NCBI GenBank assembly: GCA_900660155.1
Contig: CABFPE010000202.1
Location: 300,376-327,574 of the forward strand
Source of the DNA: Hofstenia miamia
Lineage: Eukaryota > Xenacoelomorpha > Acoela > Hofsteniidae
DNA: 27,199 nt
Direction: 5' to 3'
Part shown: positions 1 through 10,554 of the stretch, piece after piece
How the letters are laid out: the number at the start of each line of letters is the position of its first letter
Position numbering within the stretch: the stretch's first letter is position 1
Notes under the pieces: generated by a model
Database searches by the model: none
Told to the model about the DNA's origin: nothing
The model's input: the letters and a program-made list of their open reading frames with translations, nothing else
Position numbers and translations under genes: made by a program

Positions 1-14
1 ATATATATATATAT
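1..14. repeat. (AT)n microsatellite at window edge
   Basis: The window opens inside an AT dinucleotide run. The true left end lies outside the window. AT runs recur near 13.5 kb, 24.2 kb and 24.4-24.5 kb. Confidence 0.9.
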
Positions 15-1099
15 GCAATCTTAGATATGTATATACTGATAAATTACAATGGTGAAAGTCCATATGTGCATATTGTACAGCTAGATAACTAATGGATCAT
101 GTTTAGCCATTACTTGTGATTATACTTTTTTGAAAAAAATTATAAAATATATATTTACTTTTACTATTAGCACAATTTGAAATATTAGTGAAAATATTCA
201 ACTTAAAATGACAAGTAGGAGCTGACATTTAGTATGTTAAAAATTGAAATTAGAATTTGAAAGGCTGCATTCAAATGTAACCTTAATCAGTCCATGAATT
301 TTTGAAAAATTTTATAATCCTAAAAAAATTTTTAAAAGCTTATAGCTCAAACATGATTCAAGCTATTCTCAATCTGAAAGCACCACATGATAGGAGAGTC
401 TCCTTTTTCTTTTAGCTTCGTCATCTCTGACTTAGCGCATGGTACGCTTCAAGGGGTTTGGAATATCTTTATGTGCATCAAGAAACAGTCAAAGCTCGTT
501 GTTTTTCCATGTGCTCAAAACTTTAAAAATCCATGAATATTAGGCATTGAGAGAATTTAAATCTTCCTAAAAAATTCAAAATTTTCAAAGAAAACGTGTT
601 AATCTTAAAACAACTTCAGTCGAGACGCTTTAATGATCAATTTACAACATCGAATTAAAGTATGTTTCCCAATAGACCTACCCTAGCCCCAAGATTTTCA
701 AATTTGCTAATAGGCTCTGAGAGAATTTTTCGTAAATTTGCAAAGACGTGTTGTCCTTTAAAACGAACGCTAGGCTGTTTAAGGTTAACCAACAAATGTT
801 TCCTTATGGTATTTTAGACATTTGTAGCAATTGCTTAATTTTCGATTTTCATAAATTCAATAAAAATATTTACAAATGAATGATGACTTAACATTTGCCA
901 CTAGAGAAAAACAAAATTTAGTGACAAAACCTCTTGTAATGTTTTGAAGTGCATACAGATAATGGTGTAGATAGATTGAATTTCTTTAAAATATGGGGAA
1001 TTTATCTGAACTTCTTCTATCACCTTCAGTGAATAATCATATAAAAGATTCAATATGATAACTCTTTTATGATATACCACATTCAACTATTCAAAAAAT
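15..1099. other. AT-rich non-coding stretch, nothing recognised
   Basis: No exon, transposase fragment or structured repeat was recognised here. Short open frames exist, for example a 61-codon minus-strand frame at 901-1086, but their composition follows the AT-rich background and they match no family I know. Parts of 540-760 and 300-350 are degenerate runs of AAAATTT and TTTGAAAA. Confidence 0.6.
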
Positions 1100-1880
1100 A
1101 TTAAATAATAAATAGTATAAATAATCTATCAATAAGGGCAATAGCTACCACTGTTGATATTTTGGTTAAATTTGAGAATGATGGTTCAAACACCTCTGGT
1201 ATGTCAAGTGGGAGACCTTGCAAAGCCTCAGCAAGTGCATTGTTTAGACTAGCTAAGAAGGATCTTTTCAAAATTTCAGCAGGAATTCTTTGTGAAGCTA
1301 TCAAGTCCCTTGATATCATAGCACCCAGGAAGACTATTTTATGCAACCTTAAGCAAGCAAATCTGCATGCTAGGACTTCAGCTGTGAAACTCTTGATCAA
1401 CATAAAAGAAAAGAATGCTAGTGTAACTTTTGCTGCACATGATGTTCTCTAGACTGATGATGACTGGGCAAAAGCATATTTCAGTCATGAATCAAAGTTC
1501 AATATGTTTGGATCTGATGAAAAGATTTTTCAAAAGTGCGTCAAATCCAATGAAAAATTTGATGGAGATATTTGTTACAGTAAAAGGTACAAGTCCCTTA
1601 GTTCCACTGGAAGAAAGAGTAAGGGAGCAAGTGTACAAGGCACTCCAGTAAATATATCTGGTACCAGCTATCAACTCTTCAGTTGAAGACCGCATTTCTA
1701 TGCAAGACAATGCTCGGTGTCACACTGTAAAATTGGTAACGTCATTCCTTGGTCAAGAAAAACTTACTGTGAAGGACTGGCCAGTGCAAACCCAGACTTA
1801 AACTTTATTGGCAATATTGCAAAATGAATGGAGTAAAATAACACAAGAAGAATGCAGCCACTTTATGAAGTCTTGAAGCA
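1100..1880 (+). pseudogene. Tc1/mariner (Tc1-like) transposase pseudogene
   Basis: This is a decayed cut-and-paste transposase readable across frames on the plus strand. Seen directly: a helix-turn-helix end followed by a GRP-box (GMSSGRPCK near 1195-1220), a second HTH-like region, then FSHESKFNMFGSD (about 1480-1520), which matches the family motif FSDESKFNLFGSDG. Next comes MQDNARCHTVKLV (about 1699-1737), matching the QDNAxxH motif around the second catalytic Asp, and then DWPVQTQT / PDLNFIGNI (about 1777-1820), matching DWPxxSPDLNPIENLW. The first catalytic Asp is His, the third acidic residue is Gly, and stops occur at 1450, 1684 and about 1798. The copy cannot encode an active enzyme. 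No terminal inverted repeats were located. Confidence 0.88.
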
Positions 1881-1889
1881 GAAGATGAC

Positions 1890-4505
1890 AAGCAATTTCT
1901 TACAATAAAGGTACCATACCAAATAATAAATTACTAGTTTTTTTATTACAATGTTTATTTGATTAGTTAGCATGTTTCAAATATATTTTTAGATTCTATT
2001 TTGTTTTTTGTCCAAATGAATTTTTACAATGAAAAAGGAATTTGTGTTTTGCTTACTCAAATGATTTAATATTTTAAACCTTGTTAGATTAAACATATGG
2101 CTTCACTAGTGTGGAATATCTAATCATTTCAGGTTCTAAATTCTGAAGTTATTACTGAGAGTTTCTCAATTGTTAGTTGTTCGGACCATTATGGCCAGTA
2201 CTGTATATGAATGAAGTTTTATTATAATAAAATTCATCAAAGCAATCAAAGGGAGAGCTTAAGTCATTTGAACACAGAATGTATAGAACAGGGCCGTAGT
2301 CACAAGGGTGCGTTGCAACCTCAAACATAAATCAATTAAAATCTACCTGCTGACTGTTGCTAAGCCGCATATTCTTGAAAAATCAAAACTGAATTAGAAA
2401 AGAACCGTTACGATTACTAACTCCAATGTTCATATAGATTTTTTACTGATGTTGGTAGCCTTATTTTACCTGGTTTTTTTTGCAACTCAGCCTTAAGAAC
2501 CGATGATTCCTTCCAATATAAATTACTGGCTTGAATTATGATTCAAAAGCGAAATTTTGCGCAAATATTCTTCATATCAGCACCATCAAATTACAAAAAT
2601 TCAGTAATGTGATGCCAGCATTATTATCAAATCTGAAAATTTAGATATTTTTTAAAATAAAGTGACTATTGGCTTTTGCCCTTGGAAATGATTCAATTTA
2701 TTAGAATTCATTCCTAACTTATCAAACTTAGTTTTCTGGCTTATTTTATTCGCTCTTTCTAAACTGACAATAATAATAGATTTTTGCAATAATTGGAAGT
2801 CCATACCCCAGTTGTAAAAAAAAGCCATACAAAAAATAGGCTGATATTTAAAATTTTCTACAGGACTGAAGACATCCAATAATTCTTAGAAAAAGTCACC
2901 CAGTTTCATTTAGAAAACTATCCTCAGTTCAAATAGGGCGTAGGTAATTATTCACATCTATTAATAAGAGGGTCTTTTTTAAATTTGAAACTTGCGTTTT
3001 GCTCCTTTATCTTAGTGGAATTGGAGCAAGAGAAAAGAAAATCGATACTAAATTGCTATCATGGCTACCCGCCTTTTACAATGCTTCTGCTTAGTATGTT
3101 TAGCTACAATTTCAACACTAGCTTTTAGGGGAATCATTCCATCCTAAGTTTAGGAATTCTCCTTTTGAATATATTTTATTATCTGGAAAAAATGATGTTC
3201 TTAATTACCAAAATATAAATAATGTATAGTTTAGATTTGAAAAGCATAGAAATTATAAACTTTTTAATAGGCTATTTTAATATTTTTGCATTCTTTGAGA
3301 ATATAAAGCATTAACTAAATAAGTATAAACTTATGCAACTTATGTTGAAGAACTATTTAATAAGTTTTCAAAAAAGAGTAATAGTGTTTAAGTTTTTTTG
3401 AAAAATCTCTATTTTCTATTTAATACTTTGCTGCTTCTAGCGCACGTCATATTAAAATGTATTACAAATAATATTTAATGTAAAAAGAACTGTTTATTAT
3501 TTTCTAGCACTCAATAATTTTTTGTTGTTTGAGTAATGGAATTTGAACTTACATCTAATAGTGATGAAATTATAACTACTTACACATTTCAAATTCCACA
3601 AGTCAAATAACAATTAAATCTCATTCAAAAAACCTAAGATTTAATAATTTTGGAATCTACAATATTGGAAGCACTATAATACCCCACCTTTGTACTAAAC
3701 CACTGCTGTAAATGAACGATTACTGAAGATTTTAAATCTACCACTGAGTTGTTACATAATACTATTTATTCTACAATTGTTAAAAATAATCAGCTTTCTG
3801 TTATTATATATCTATCCCCTTGCAAATCTTCCTGGTGTACTTTGTGTAGCCCAATCACAACTATTATTGGATATTGCTAAGCAACTTTTCCTAAAGTAAA
3901 ATTGCCTCTAAAACTGTTAAAGATTGAACTATTATTTACTGAAAAATTAACAATTTTTCAGTGCTTACGGTTTAAATTATAAAATAATATAGAATATTAC
4001 CGGAAGTGAGTCAAAAAGAGTGTGAACAAAATTGACAATCAGTTACCTGAACGGCATAGCAATGATGCGAATTTCAAGAAGTTTTGCTATTTCTTTAATT
4101 TATGTAGGATCGCTGAGTATAAATATAATACAATTTAGATTTGCAAAGTACACAGCATAAGGTAGTAATTATAAATTTTACTAAGTTGTTCTTACATTCA
4201 TAAAAATATATTTTGACAAAAAACTCTATTTCTCTTTAAAATAGAAGGAGTTGCTGAGTATTATGGAAACCCGAATTCAGATTTTAAAAGCCCCGTTAAA
4301 TTAGTTCAGAATCGAACAAATTTTCTGAAATATTATTATATTAGAGATTAGAAATATTTTTATCATATTTTCTAAGGTATTGTAAACGTGTGCAGAATTT
4401 TTTTTTACCTAAAATGCTGTTTTTATACATATTTTATACAATCATATTACTAAATAATGTCGAACATTATATCAAATATTATCATACATAACATTACTAT
4501 TATTA
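1890..4505. other. gene-poor AT-rich stretch
   Basis: Apart from the short signal-peptide-like frame at 3061-3147 I see no supported gene in this 2.6-kb stretch. A 27-bp imperfect palindrome lies near 2210-2240. A cagggccgtag motif at about 2290 resembles a DNA-transposon end, but it has no partner here. A minus-strand 75-codon frame at 2652-2879 matches nothing recognised. Confidence 0.5.
3061..3147 (+). CDS. short signal-peptide-like ORF, possible first exon
   Basis: A 28-codon frame begins with ATG at 3061 and ends with TAA at 3145. The peptide starts MATRLLQCFCLVC and continues with a hydrophobic stretch through LATISTLAF. This is the layout of a secretory signal peptide: short basic N-region, Cys/Leu-rich hydrophobic core, small residues before a possible cleavage point. 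It could be a short secreted peptide, the first coding exon of a secreted protein, or chance. I see no strong GT donor before the stop and no recognisable downstream exon. Confidence is low. Confidence 0.25.
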   Translation: MATRLLQCFCLVCLATISTLAFRGIIPS

Positions 4506-4580
4506 CAGGGCTATGGCTAAAAAGGGGCCAGGACCCATGGCCCTCTTTGTTAGTTCAATTGGCCCCTTCCCACAGCATCC
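4506..4580. mobile_element. possible transposon end, CAGGG-type
   Basis: The sequence starts CAGGGCTATGGC and carries local GC-rich blocks (ggggccagg, ggccccttccc) in an AT-rich background, as terminal regions of hAT-like elements often do. It may be the left end of the hAT remnant at 4830-5711. However, the 8 bases before it (tattatta) do not match the 8 bases after the right end (cttcaaat), so this pairing is not demonstrated. Confidence 0.35.
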
Positions 4581-4642
4581 TGAATACAAACATCATAGTA
4601 TTAATTCCAATATTCTAAATCGTCGATTAATCTACGTCGATT

Positions 4643-4702
4643 AAAAATATTCAAAATACAATATATCAATTGAAAAATATTCAAAATAGAAAATATCAAC
4701 TA
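4643..4702. repeat. two-copy tandem repeat of about 30 bp
   Basis: Two adjacent copies begin with aaaaatattcaaaata and diverge slightly after it. They follow a cgtcgattaatc motif shared with the right end of the hAT remnant, so they probably belong to its subterminal DNA. Confidence 0.6.
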
Positions 4703-4829
4703 TTTTTGTTATTTGAGATTATTTCCTGAAGTCATTTTAATCCACATGTGCTTGTTAGGGTAAAGAAATATTTGGATCTCTAAATTGAGGGGTAATAAAC
4801 GATTTTAGTAATCAGATTCACGAAGTTAG

Positions 4830-5405
4830 ATCCGAATTAAAGGGTAGACGTGATACCCAGCTCGAGCAACTATCAAATTCGCTCTTCGAGCAAGGTGTTA
4901 GATTAGTAGAAAATTTGGGCGTGGTTGTTACAACATTGAGAGTAGTATATCGGCAAATACTCCTGCAGAAACACTAAATGAGTTCTGCAAACGCATTATT
5001 CGAATTCCTTATTTGGATTATTTTATCTGGAGCTAATGTTTGGGCAGCAGTCATGTCAGGGCATAAAACTTTTGAATCTTGTATGCGAAAATGTGTCTAA
5101 AGCTTCGGTCGATGACAAAATTGCAGGCCTGAAAGTTGTCACTTCATTGTACAAGAATGATCTTCCTCTACCAGAATTGCTAAATGAAGAGATTATCCGC
5201 TGGAAGAACCTTTGTAACAAGATGGAAGCTCCGAAATCGAGAACACTGCAAACTTCAATATTGAAATGCGATAAGCACTTTCACAAAAATGCTCCCCCTC
5301 GAAAAATTCCTGCTACGGGCCCGAGATAGAGAATAACCAGCGTTGCTGAACAGTCTCTCAACCTGATTAGAAGTTGGCGTGATAAAATCGACGATCCTTA
5401 TATAT
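4830..5405 (+). pseudogene. hAT transposase remnant, ZMYM1/DUF4371-type, C-terminal half
   Basis: The frame order on the plus strand recalls the C-terminal half of zinc-finger-MYM-type-1-like hAT transposases. Near 4860-4950 the piece LFEQGVRLVENLGV matches the segment before the conserved pro-rich region. Near 4958-5030 another frame reads NTPAETLNEF and RIPYLDYFIW, matching the IPFLDxF motif. The longest open piece (5036-5326) contains YKNDLPLPELLNEEIIRWKN, matching the DLPxxELLxEExxRW motif. Near 5333-5400 a shifted frame reads ITSVAEQSLNLIRSW, the hAT dimerisation signature TSxAERSFSxLRRLK. At least two frameshifts and several stops show that it is dead. The N-terminal half is missing. 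Confidence 0.82.
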
Positions 5406-5584
5406 AGAATTAGGCGACATCCAACGCTTCCTAAGTATGTTAGATACCTAATCATCACACTCTTCTTCTATGTCCGGTGTTAAGGTTTTCTTTTGTAAAA
5501 CATATCACACAAGAATAGGGCCATAGATAAGATCAAACCGAAAAAATGACAACACATAACTGAATGCATAAGCATCAACTTAAT

Positions 5585-5711
5585 TGGAATAATCTAGATT
5601 AATCGAGCACGCTGTTTACGATTAATCTAATCTACTTGACAAGCACGATAGATTAATACCTCCGATTAATCTCGATTAATCGCGTTGACGATTAATCATG
5701 TTGGATCCCTG
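5585..5711. repeat. GATTAATC-rich subterminal repeats and right end of a hAT element
   Basis: The motif gattaatc, itself a palindrome, recurs in several close copies and variants in about 110 bp and appears again at 4624-4631. The stretch ends at ggatccctg (5711). On the reverse strand it therefore begins CAGGGATCCA, a hAT-type terminus. Clustered short subterminal repeats are typical transposase-binding regions of hAT elements. The left end is uncertain. Confidence 0.65.
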
Positions 5712-7840
5712 CTTCAAATAGTTCCATTCTAATTTATTTACCCGATAAATCCACATAATTATAACACTTTGCATTACTACTTGCAGTTCACTCTGTTACT
5801 TTGTGTATATAAGAAAGTTGGGAGTGGGATACTGCAATTTTAGAATATTTTAGCGGATATTAAACAGTTAGTTTCAGTAAGCCAGACAAGCTCATACTGT
5901 GTCATGTGCACAACATGCATCCCTGTTGAATGCATTGATTAGCAGGCTTGTTCAAAAGATAATCTAACAAAATATTTTCTTCGCTAAGATTATCTCAATA
6001 ACCTATTTTTGAGAAATTATTCCACCCAATAACCTATCATATACAGCCTATCATCGACTCGATAAACTGTTAGTATGTTTTGGTATGGCATAAATGATGT
6101 ATTACTTGGGATACGATTTTTCCCATTTTTAAAGCACAAATTCACGCTGAGAATTAAAAATTCGCGAATTTATATTTGCAAGATCGTCAAATATCGCATT
6201 TCTTAACATAAAAAATGACGTTGCATATGCAAAACCATTTACTAGTTAATTATAAACATTAATATGAAATGTTCCTGCTTGAATACTTGTTTCTGATGTT
6301 TAAACATTGTGTGTAGTACATATATTCGAATATAAATGTATTATAATCCAATCAGAAATCAAGAACCATTTTGGTATTTTTATGTGGTTGCTTACCTTAT
6401 TGGTTTGAACAAGAAATAAAATAACATTTGATACTACAAAGCATAGAATGAATAATTTCCGAACTGGTCGCAAAATATATCTGCATTGTCATGTTGACAT
6501 TTATAGTATTTTGTACTCTAAAATCGCTATTTTTTCAAGAGATACAATCTACAGCTACGTGTATATAATTTTAGTGAAGATCTAGATTATCTAGATAACC
6601 CATCTTGGATGAAATCTATTTTTAGTTTTTTGAAAAAGATACTGTCGACGAACAAGCCTGTTGATGAGACTGCTATTGCAACCTGATTTGCAACCTCACA
6701 TCATATTAAAATACACCAGACAGAAATTCATAATTTTGTGATAATATATTAGTTATATATAACATTCGTTTTAAAATTTCAGACACTAAAATTCGAGATG
6801 ATTACAAAAAGTTGATGTAATTAGCACTTACCGACAGAGTTTCCAGAACAATCACGGGAAACACCAAAGGTTTTGTTTAGAATATATAGTTTGGATTATT
6901 GGATAGCATTAAATATTGCTTTAATCACAAATTTGCTAGTAAATATTGCTCAAAGATTGGAGAATATTCCAATAAATGTGTTCATTTTAAACTTATGATA
7001 TCCTAGAACACATGCTTTTGCAAAGAAAATTGTATAAAATTCTTTTTTTGCATTAAAAAAATTCAATGTGAAAATATTGTAATCAGGTCCAGCTATATGT
7101 AGGAAATGCATGTTGTTGTAATCCTCTCAAAGTTGAGATAATGATGCGGTCTACACTCATGTACATGGGAACAACTACGCTGTTAATATACTTTGCTGTA
7201 TTTATTGCATTTCATGAGATTTGTAATACTTTCTAAACTTAATGTTTATCCTTTAACATTACATTCTTTCTTCAGAATATTTGAATTATATATTAGTAAA
7301 ACATTATAACCAGTGTATAATTCCTAAATTGCAAGCAAAGTGGAGCTGATATTGACCGCCGCTATTTCTCACCCTAGCTCGCTCCACGCCCATTTCTGAG
7401 CAAGCTGTAGAAAAACTTTAGATGCCTCGCACTATCTTCCTCAGAGACTCTTGAGAAATTCAATCAAGTGATAAAATGCCATCAAAATATTAAAATTCCA
7501 CCTACACTTATTACACACCCCACTGTGTGTGACACGTAATACTGTTGGTAGATATCTAGAGCAGGGTTATTTGATTTTAATCACATTTTCAGTTTCTTTT
7601 GTATATCCTTATGAAATCAATGGATTTATTACTGAATCATTCAGTTTTTATAAATGCAAACATCAATTTCATCTATTTAAAAAACTTTTAAGAAAATATT
7701 TCAAATGCAGATGTTTACATATTCTTAGAATTATATTCTAAGTTAAAAATTTGATTTTCGCATTTAAAATAGTTCAATGCAAGCCCTACACTTGTAAATA
7801 GATTATCATTATGCATGTAATGCATTTTTATATTATTATC
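5712..7840. other. gene-poor AT-rich stretch
   Basis: I see no supported exon or repeat family. The segment around 7190-7290 has a weak resemblance to 10365-10425 and to 12730-12775, which flank the multi-domain gene. It may be older debris of the same local duplication, but the match is too weak to assert. The 70-codon plus frame at 7529-7741 is unassigned. Confidence 0.45.
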
Positions 7841-7844
7841 AAAG

Positions 7845-7850
7845 TTTATT
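7845..7850 (-). promoter_or_regulatory. AATAAA poly(A) signal, pseudogene copy
   Basis: AATAAA on the minus strand lies about 75 bases after the pseudogene stop, in the position equivalent to the AATAAA at 10439-10444 behind the intact relative. The shared downstream sequence shows that the duplication included the 3' UTR. Confidence 0.55.
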
Positions 7851-7923
7851 CAAGAATATGCTTTACTTAAATCTGCTAATGCTACAGGCCTAGTTACGTT
7901 ATCACTTAGAGTAATATTATCAT

Positions 7924-8405
7924 CTAAATAATTTTATACATTCCACGATGTTTATGGTCCATTCCATACATTTGTTTTTCAAATTCCGCTTTGCATTTTG
8001 TTCTCAAGATGGGTTCATTAACATCAATTTCCTTTAGAGACATTGCTATTTTTGCAACGACAGCTCCATTATTTTGACAAGTTGTCGCATAAGAGGAAGA
8101 CATGTTATCGTGTCAACTAAACAAAGTAATTTCTTTGAAGCACTATAAGGCGTTGAGTAAACATAGATATTATTTTGTTTATCAAATTTTTCAAACTTAA
8201 AATTAAAAATGTAATTCGTACTAGCTTCAAAACTTCTTTCGAATTAGCCACAGTAGCAGTTTTTTAAATTGCTGTATACTCTTAGACTGCCATCAGAGGA
8301 TTCCTAACTGGTTTTTGTTTTTGTATCCATATAGTTTTGTTTGCTATTGTAGAAAAAACATTTTGTAATGACAGCTCAATCGTTTTTGACAGGTTGTCAG
8401 AATTG
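7924..8405 (-). pseudogene. broken paralogue of the multi-domain gene
   Basis: On the minus strand this stretch matches the repeated domain of the gene at 10555-12861, including YNSKQ, SSDGSLRVY, FNLKFEKFDKQN, CLPLMRQLV and EPILRTKCKAEFEKQ. The closest copy is the first of the array, which also has SDGSLRIY. It is dead: there are two in-frame stops, one after TKTKTS and one after NCYCG, and a one-base deletion in the codons for VRND. At its upstream edge (about 8358-8405) the tail of another domain (QLV..., ...ALQ-type VVTK region) is joined directly to the middle of this domain, so about 70 or more codons were deleted between two copies. The stop and 3' flank match the intact gene's 3' region. 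Confidence 0.85.
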
Positions 8406-8803
8406 GTCTAAATTACTAGAGACATTGATGCTGAAGGTGTTTAATGTGGGGGGGGGGTTGTGCATTGCGAATTTTTTTCCCAATTTTTTCGAATTTAGAA
8501 AAATAGTCTTTGAGAATAATGGGGAGTACTATGAGTTAAATAAACTGTAGCCTTCAATTTCCAATGCTCACTTAATTTAGGTTTTCTTTCACCTTTATTT
8601 TCTAAACATTGCTGAAGTCAAACTGCGTTTGCATATAAAATGGAAGACAATGAATATATTTTTATTGGATCTTTTATTGTGCGAAGTCTCATTACTTTAG
8701 CATCAATAGTTCTGAAAAAAAAGAGGGGAGGGTCGCACGGCCTCTCTCAGTGGGTTATTGTCATTTTATACCTCAGAGAGTTTAGGGTTAAATGAAAATT
8801 TAT
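8406..8803. other. intergenic, poly-G run
   Basis: No gene is supported. A G-run of about ten bases lies near 8447-8456, and a purine-rich gaaaaaaaagaggggagggtc patch lies near 8714. The 60-codon plus frame at 8368-8550 overlaps the pseudogene antisense and is not supported. Confidence 0.4.
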
Positions 8804-10142
8804 CAGGCTTGTTGCGGGTGCAAAATTATACTCCCGCCCGCAGATAAAAAATGTGGATCCACCCTGCAAATCTTCGCCCCGCCCCGCAAGAACCAAATTA
8901 ATAAAATGTAGAAATTAAATAGTGCATATATAATAATTTTCAAAACAATGATCATGATAATATTAATAAGCAATGACAATTTTAATCGGAATCTCTTTCA
9001 CAAAAATGTTCTTCTATCTCTATGAGTGCAACTGATTTCCATTCAATGGAGGACTTCGCAAATTTTTTCAATAAACTTTGCATCTGATTATGGCTCTTTA
9101 TACAGACAAAGGATTGTAGGACATTAGGCTTTATCTTGCGGCGAAGCTTAGATAAAATCAACCCATTCAAAAAATTCAATAAATGTTCATTGCTTACGAA
9201 CCAAAAATGAAAACCAAAATTTAGCCTATAGGTAATTCACATTTCCACAATCATTCTGATCTAGACGCAGATAATTGTTGTATTAAAATATAAATAGCAT
9301 TCATATAATAAAAAATAACTTAATAAAAAGACTGACAAATTCTCTAAACAAACAAAAAGCCAGCTCTAAATTGATATTCTCTGAACTTCAGTATTAATAA
9401 TTCATATGCATTTACCCACATGTTCAAATTTGCAAATTCTTTCACCATGTTCTATATCCTAGATCATACTCAACCCATGCCCACCCCTTGATTATGTCAA
9501 TTTTCCTGAACAGGAACTAACACTATTGATTTTTACTTTAAAAAGATTGTTAATGATAAAAACCATTCAGAATTTAATAAATATAAGCATTTATTTCTAA
9601 TTAATAGTGTTCTATTCTATTTGCAGTTAGATCATATCTACATTTCACAAAAGACGGCCTAAGATCCAAAAAATAACAAAAGTACATAGTTATATAAAGT
9701 CATAACATTTTGGCCCCTCCCCAATATTGAATTGCTTCGGGCGTCTCTGCATAATTTACATTATATAAATTAATTGGCAATATCTAAATGCTACATTATT
9801 TATTATAATTAATAATACCAGAATGAATTAACTCACCTAGCTCGCTTAATTGATAAATGAAAGTAAAAGTATAGAAATGGAGAACCATATTGTATTTTTG
9901 ATATAACCTAGACGGACTAATTCTCATTGTTTTAACGCCTGGTTGTTTTTATTACACAAAATGCTTCAACAGGAGTTTCTGTTTCACATTAAACAAAAAC
10001 TAAATTTTACAAATCAAAAAAATATTCACAGCAATATTGTAAAAACCAATAATATAATTTCCCCGCAAATCTCCGCGATTCCCCACGGGGATTAAAATTA
10101 GGACGGGAGGGGCAAGGGTCCCCGTCCCATCACACAAGCATG
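8804..10142 (-). mobile_element. internally deleted hAT element with TIRs and 8-bp target duplication
   Basis: The left end begins CAGGCTTGTTGCGGG. The right end read inward begins CATGCTTGTGTGATGGG, giving imperfect terminal inverted repeats that share CA-GCTTGT. Both ends carry GC-rich subterminal blocks (cccgcccgc and ccccgccccgc on the left, ccccacgggg and gggtccccgtccc on the right). The flanking 8-mers are aaatttat (8796-8803) and gagtttat (10143-10150), which match at 6 of 8 positions and fit the 8-bp target duplication of hAT elements. Inside, a minus-strand fragment resembles the hAT C-terminal region. Most of the transposase is gone, so this is a non-autonomous derivative. It sits between two copies of the multi-domain gene family. 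Confidence 0.7.
8982..9190 (-). pseudogene. hAT transposase C-terminal fragment
   Basis: A minus-strand frame reads FLNGLILSKLRRKIKP followed by NVLQSFVCIKSHN. This resembles the end of the hAT dimerisation domain, where family members have a Gly, then SKKRxxLxPxNV, then a hydrophobic LVFLxxN tail. The frame has no convincing start and lacks the catalytic region. Its position between hAT-like termini supports the call, but the match rests on a short motif. Confidence 0.5.
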
Positions 10143-10438
10143 GAGTTTATTATACTGTCACATAATTCATAATAATTGGTAATGGTATTGCCTTCGATGT
10201 ATTTTAATATCCCACTGTAGTGCGGTTGTTGGAAAATAGCGCATAACCGTATTTAACTTTTGCAAAATGTTTTCATACGTGCCTGGTGAAGACAATGGCA
10301 TTGGCGGAGCGCGCGCTTAATGCTTAAGTAAATTTATTTGTTTTTGAATAGCAGCAATAGTAATATATGTTGCTGCATTTTTTGCATCTCATTTTGCGAA
10401 CTTGTACTTTCATCTTGAAAAACCACTCATCATCCAAA

Positions 10439-10444
10439 TTTATT
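10439..10444 (-). promoter_or_regulatory. AATAAA poly(A) signal of the multi-domain gene
   Basis: AATAAA on the minus strand lies about 110 bases after the TAA at 10555-10557. It is the first canonical signal downstream of that gene and has an equivalent behind the pseudogene copy at 7845-7850. Confidence 0.6.
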
Positions 10445-10554
10445 GAAGTATATGTTTTACTTAAGTCTAACAATGCTACAGATCTATTTAAGATATTATT
10501 TAGGTTAGTATTATCTTCTAATTAATTAAAATAATTTTATACATTCCACAAAGT

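Noticed and set aside
2205..2240. 27-bp AT-rich palindrome as a possible transposon or regulatory hairpin
   Set aside because: It is mostly TTTTATT/AATAAAA, which is easily met by chance at this base composition, and it has no target duplication or partner.
2652..2879. 75-codon minus-strand frame
   Set aside because: The composition is that of the background, with no motif and no supporting neighbours.
5255..5458. Minus-strand frame with a hAT-looking phrase, VERLFSNAGYSLSRARSR
   Set aside because: The plus strand of the same bases carries the ordered hAT segments (RIPYLDYF, DLPLPELLNEE, ITSVAEQSLNLIRSW). The minus phrase stands alone and most likely arises by antisense chance.
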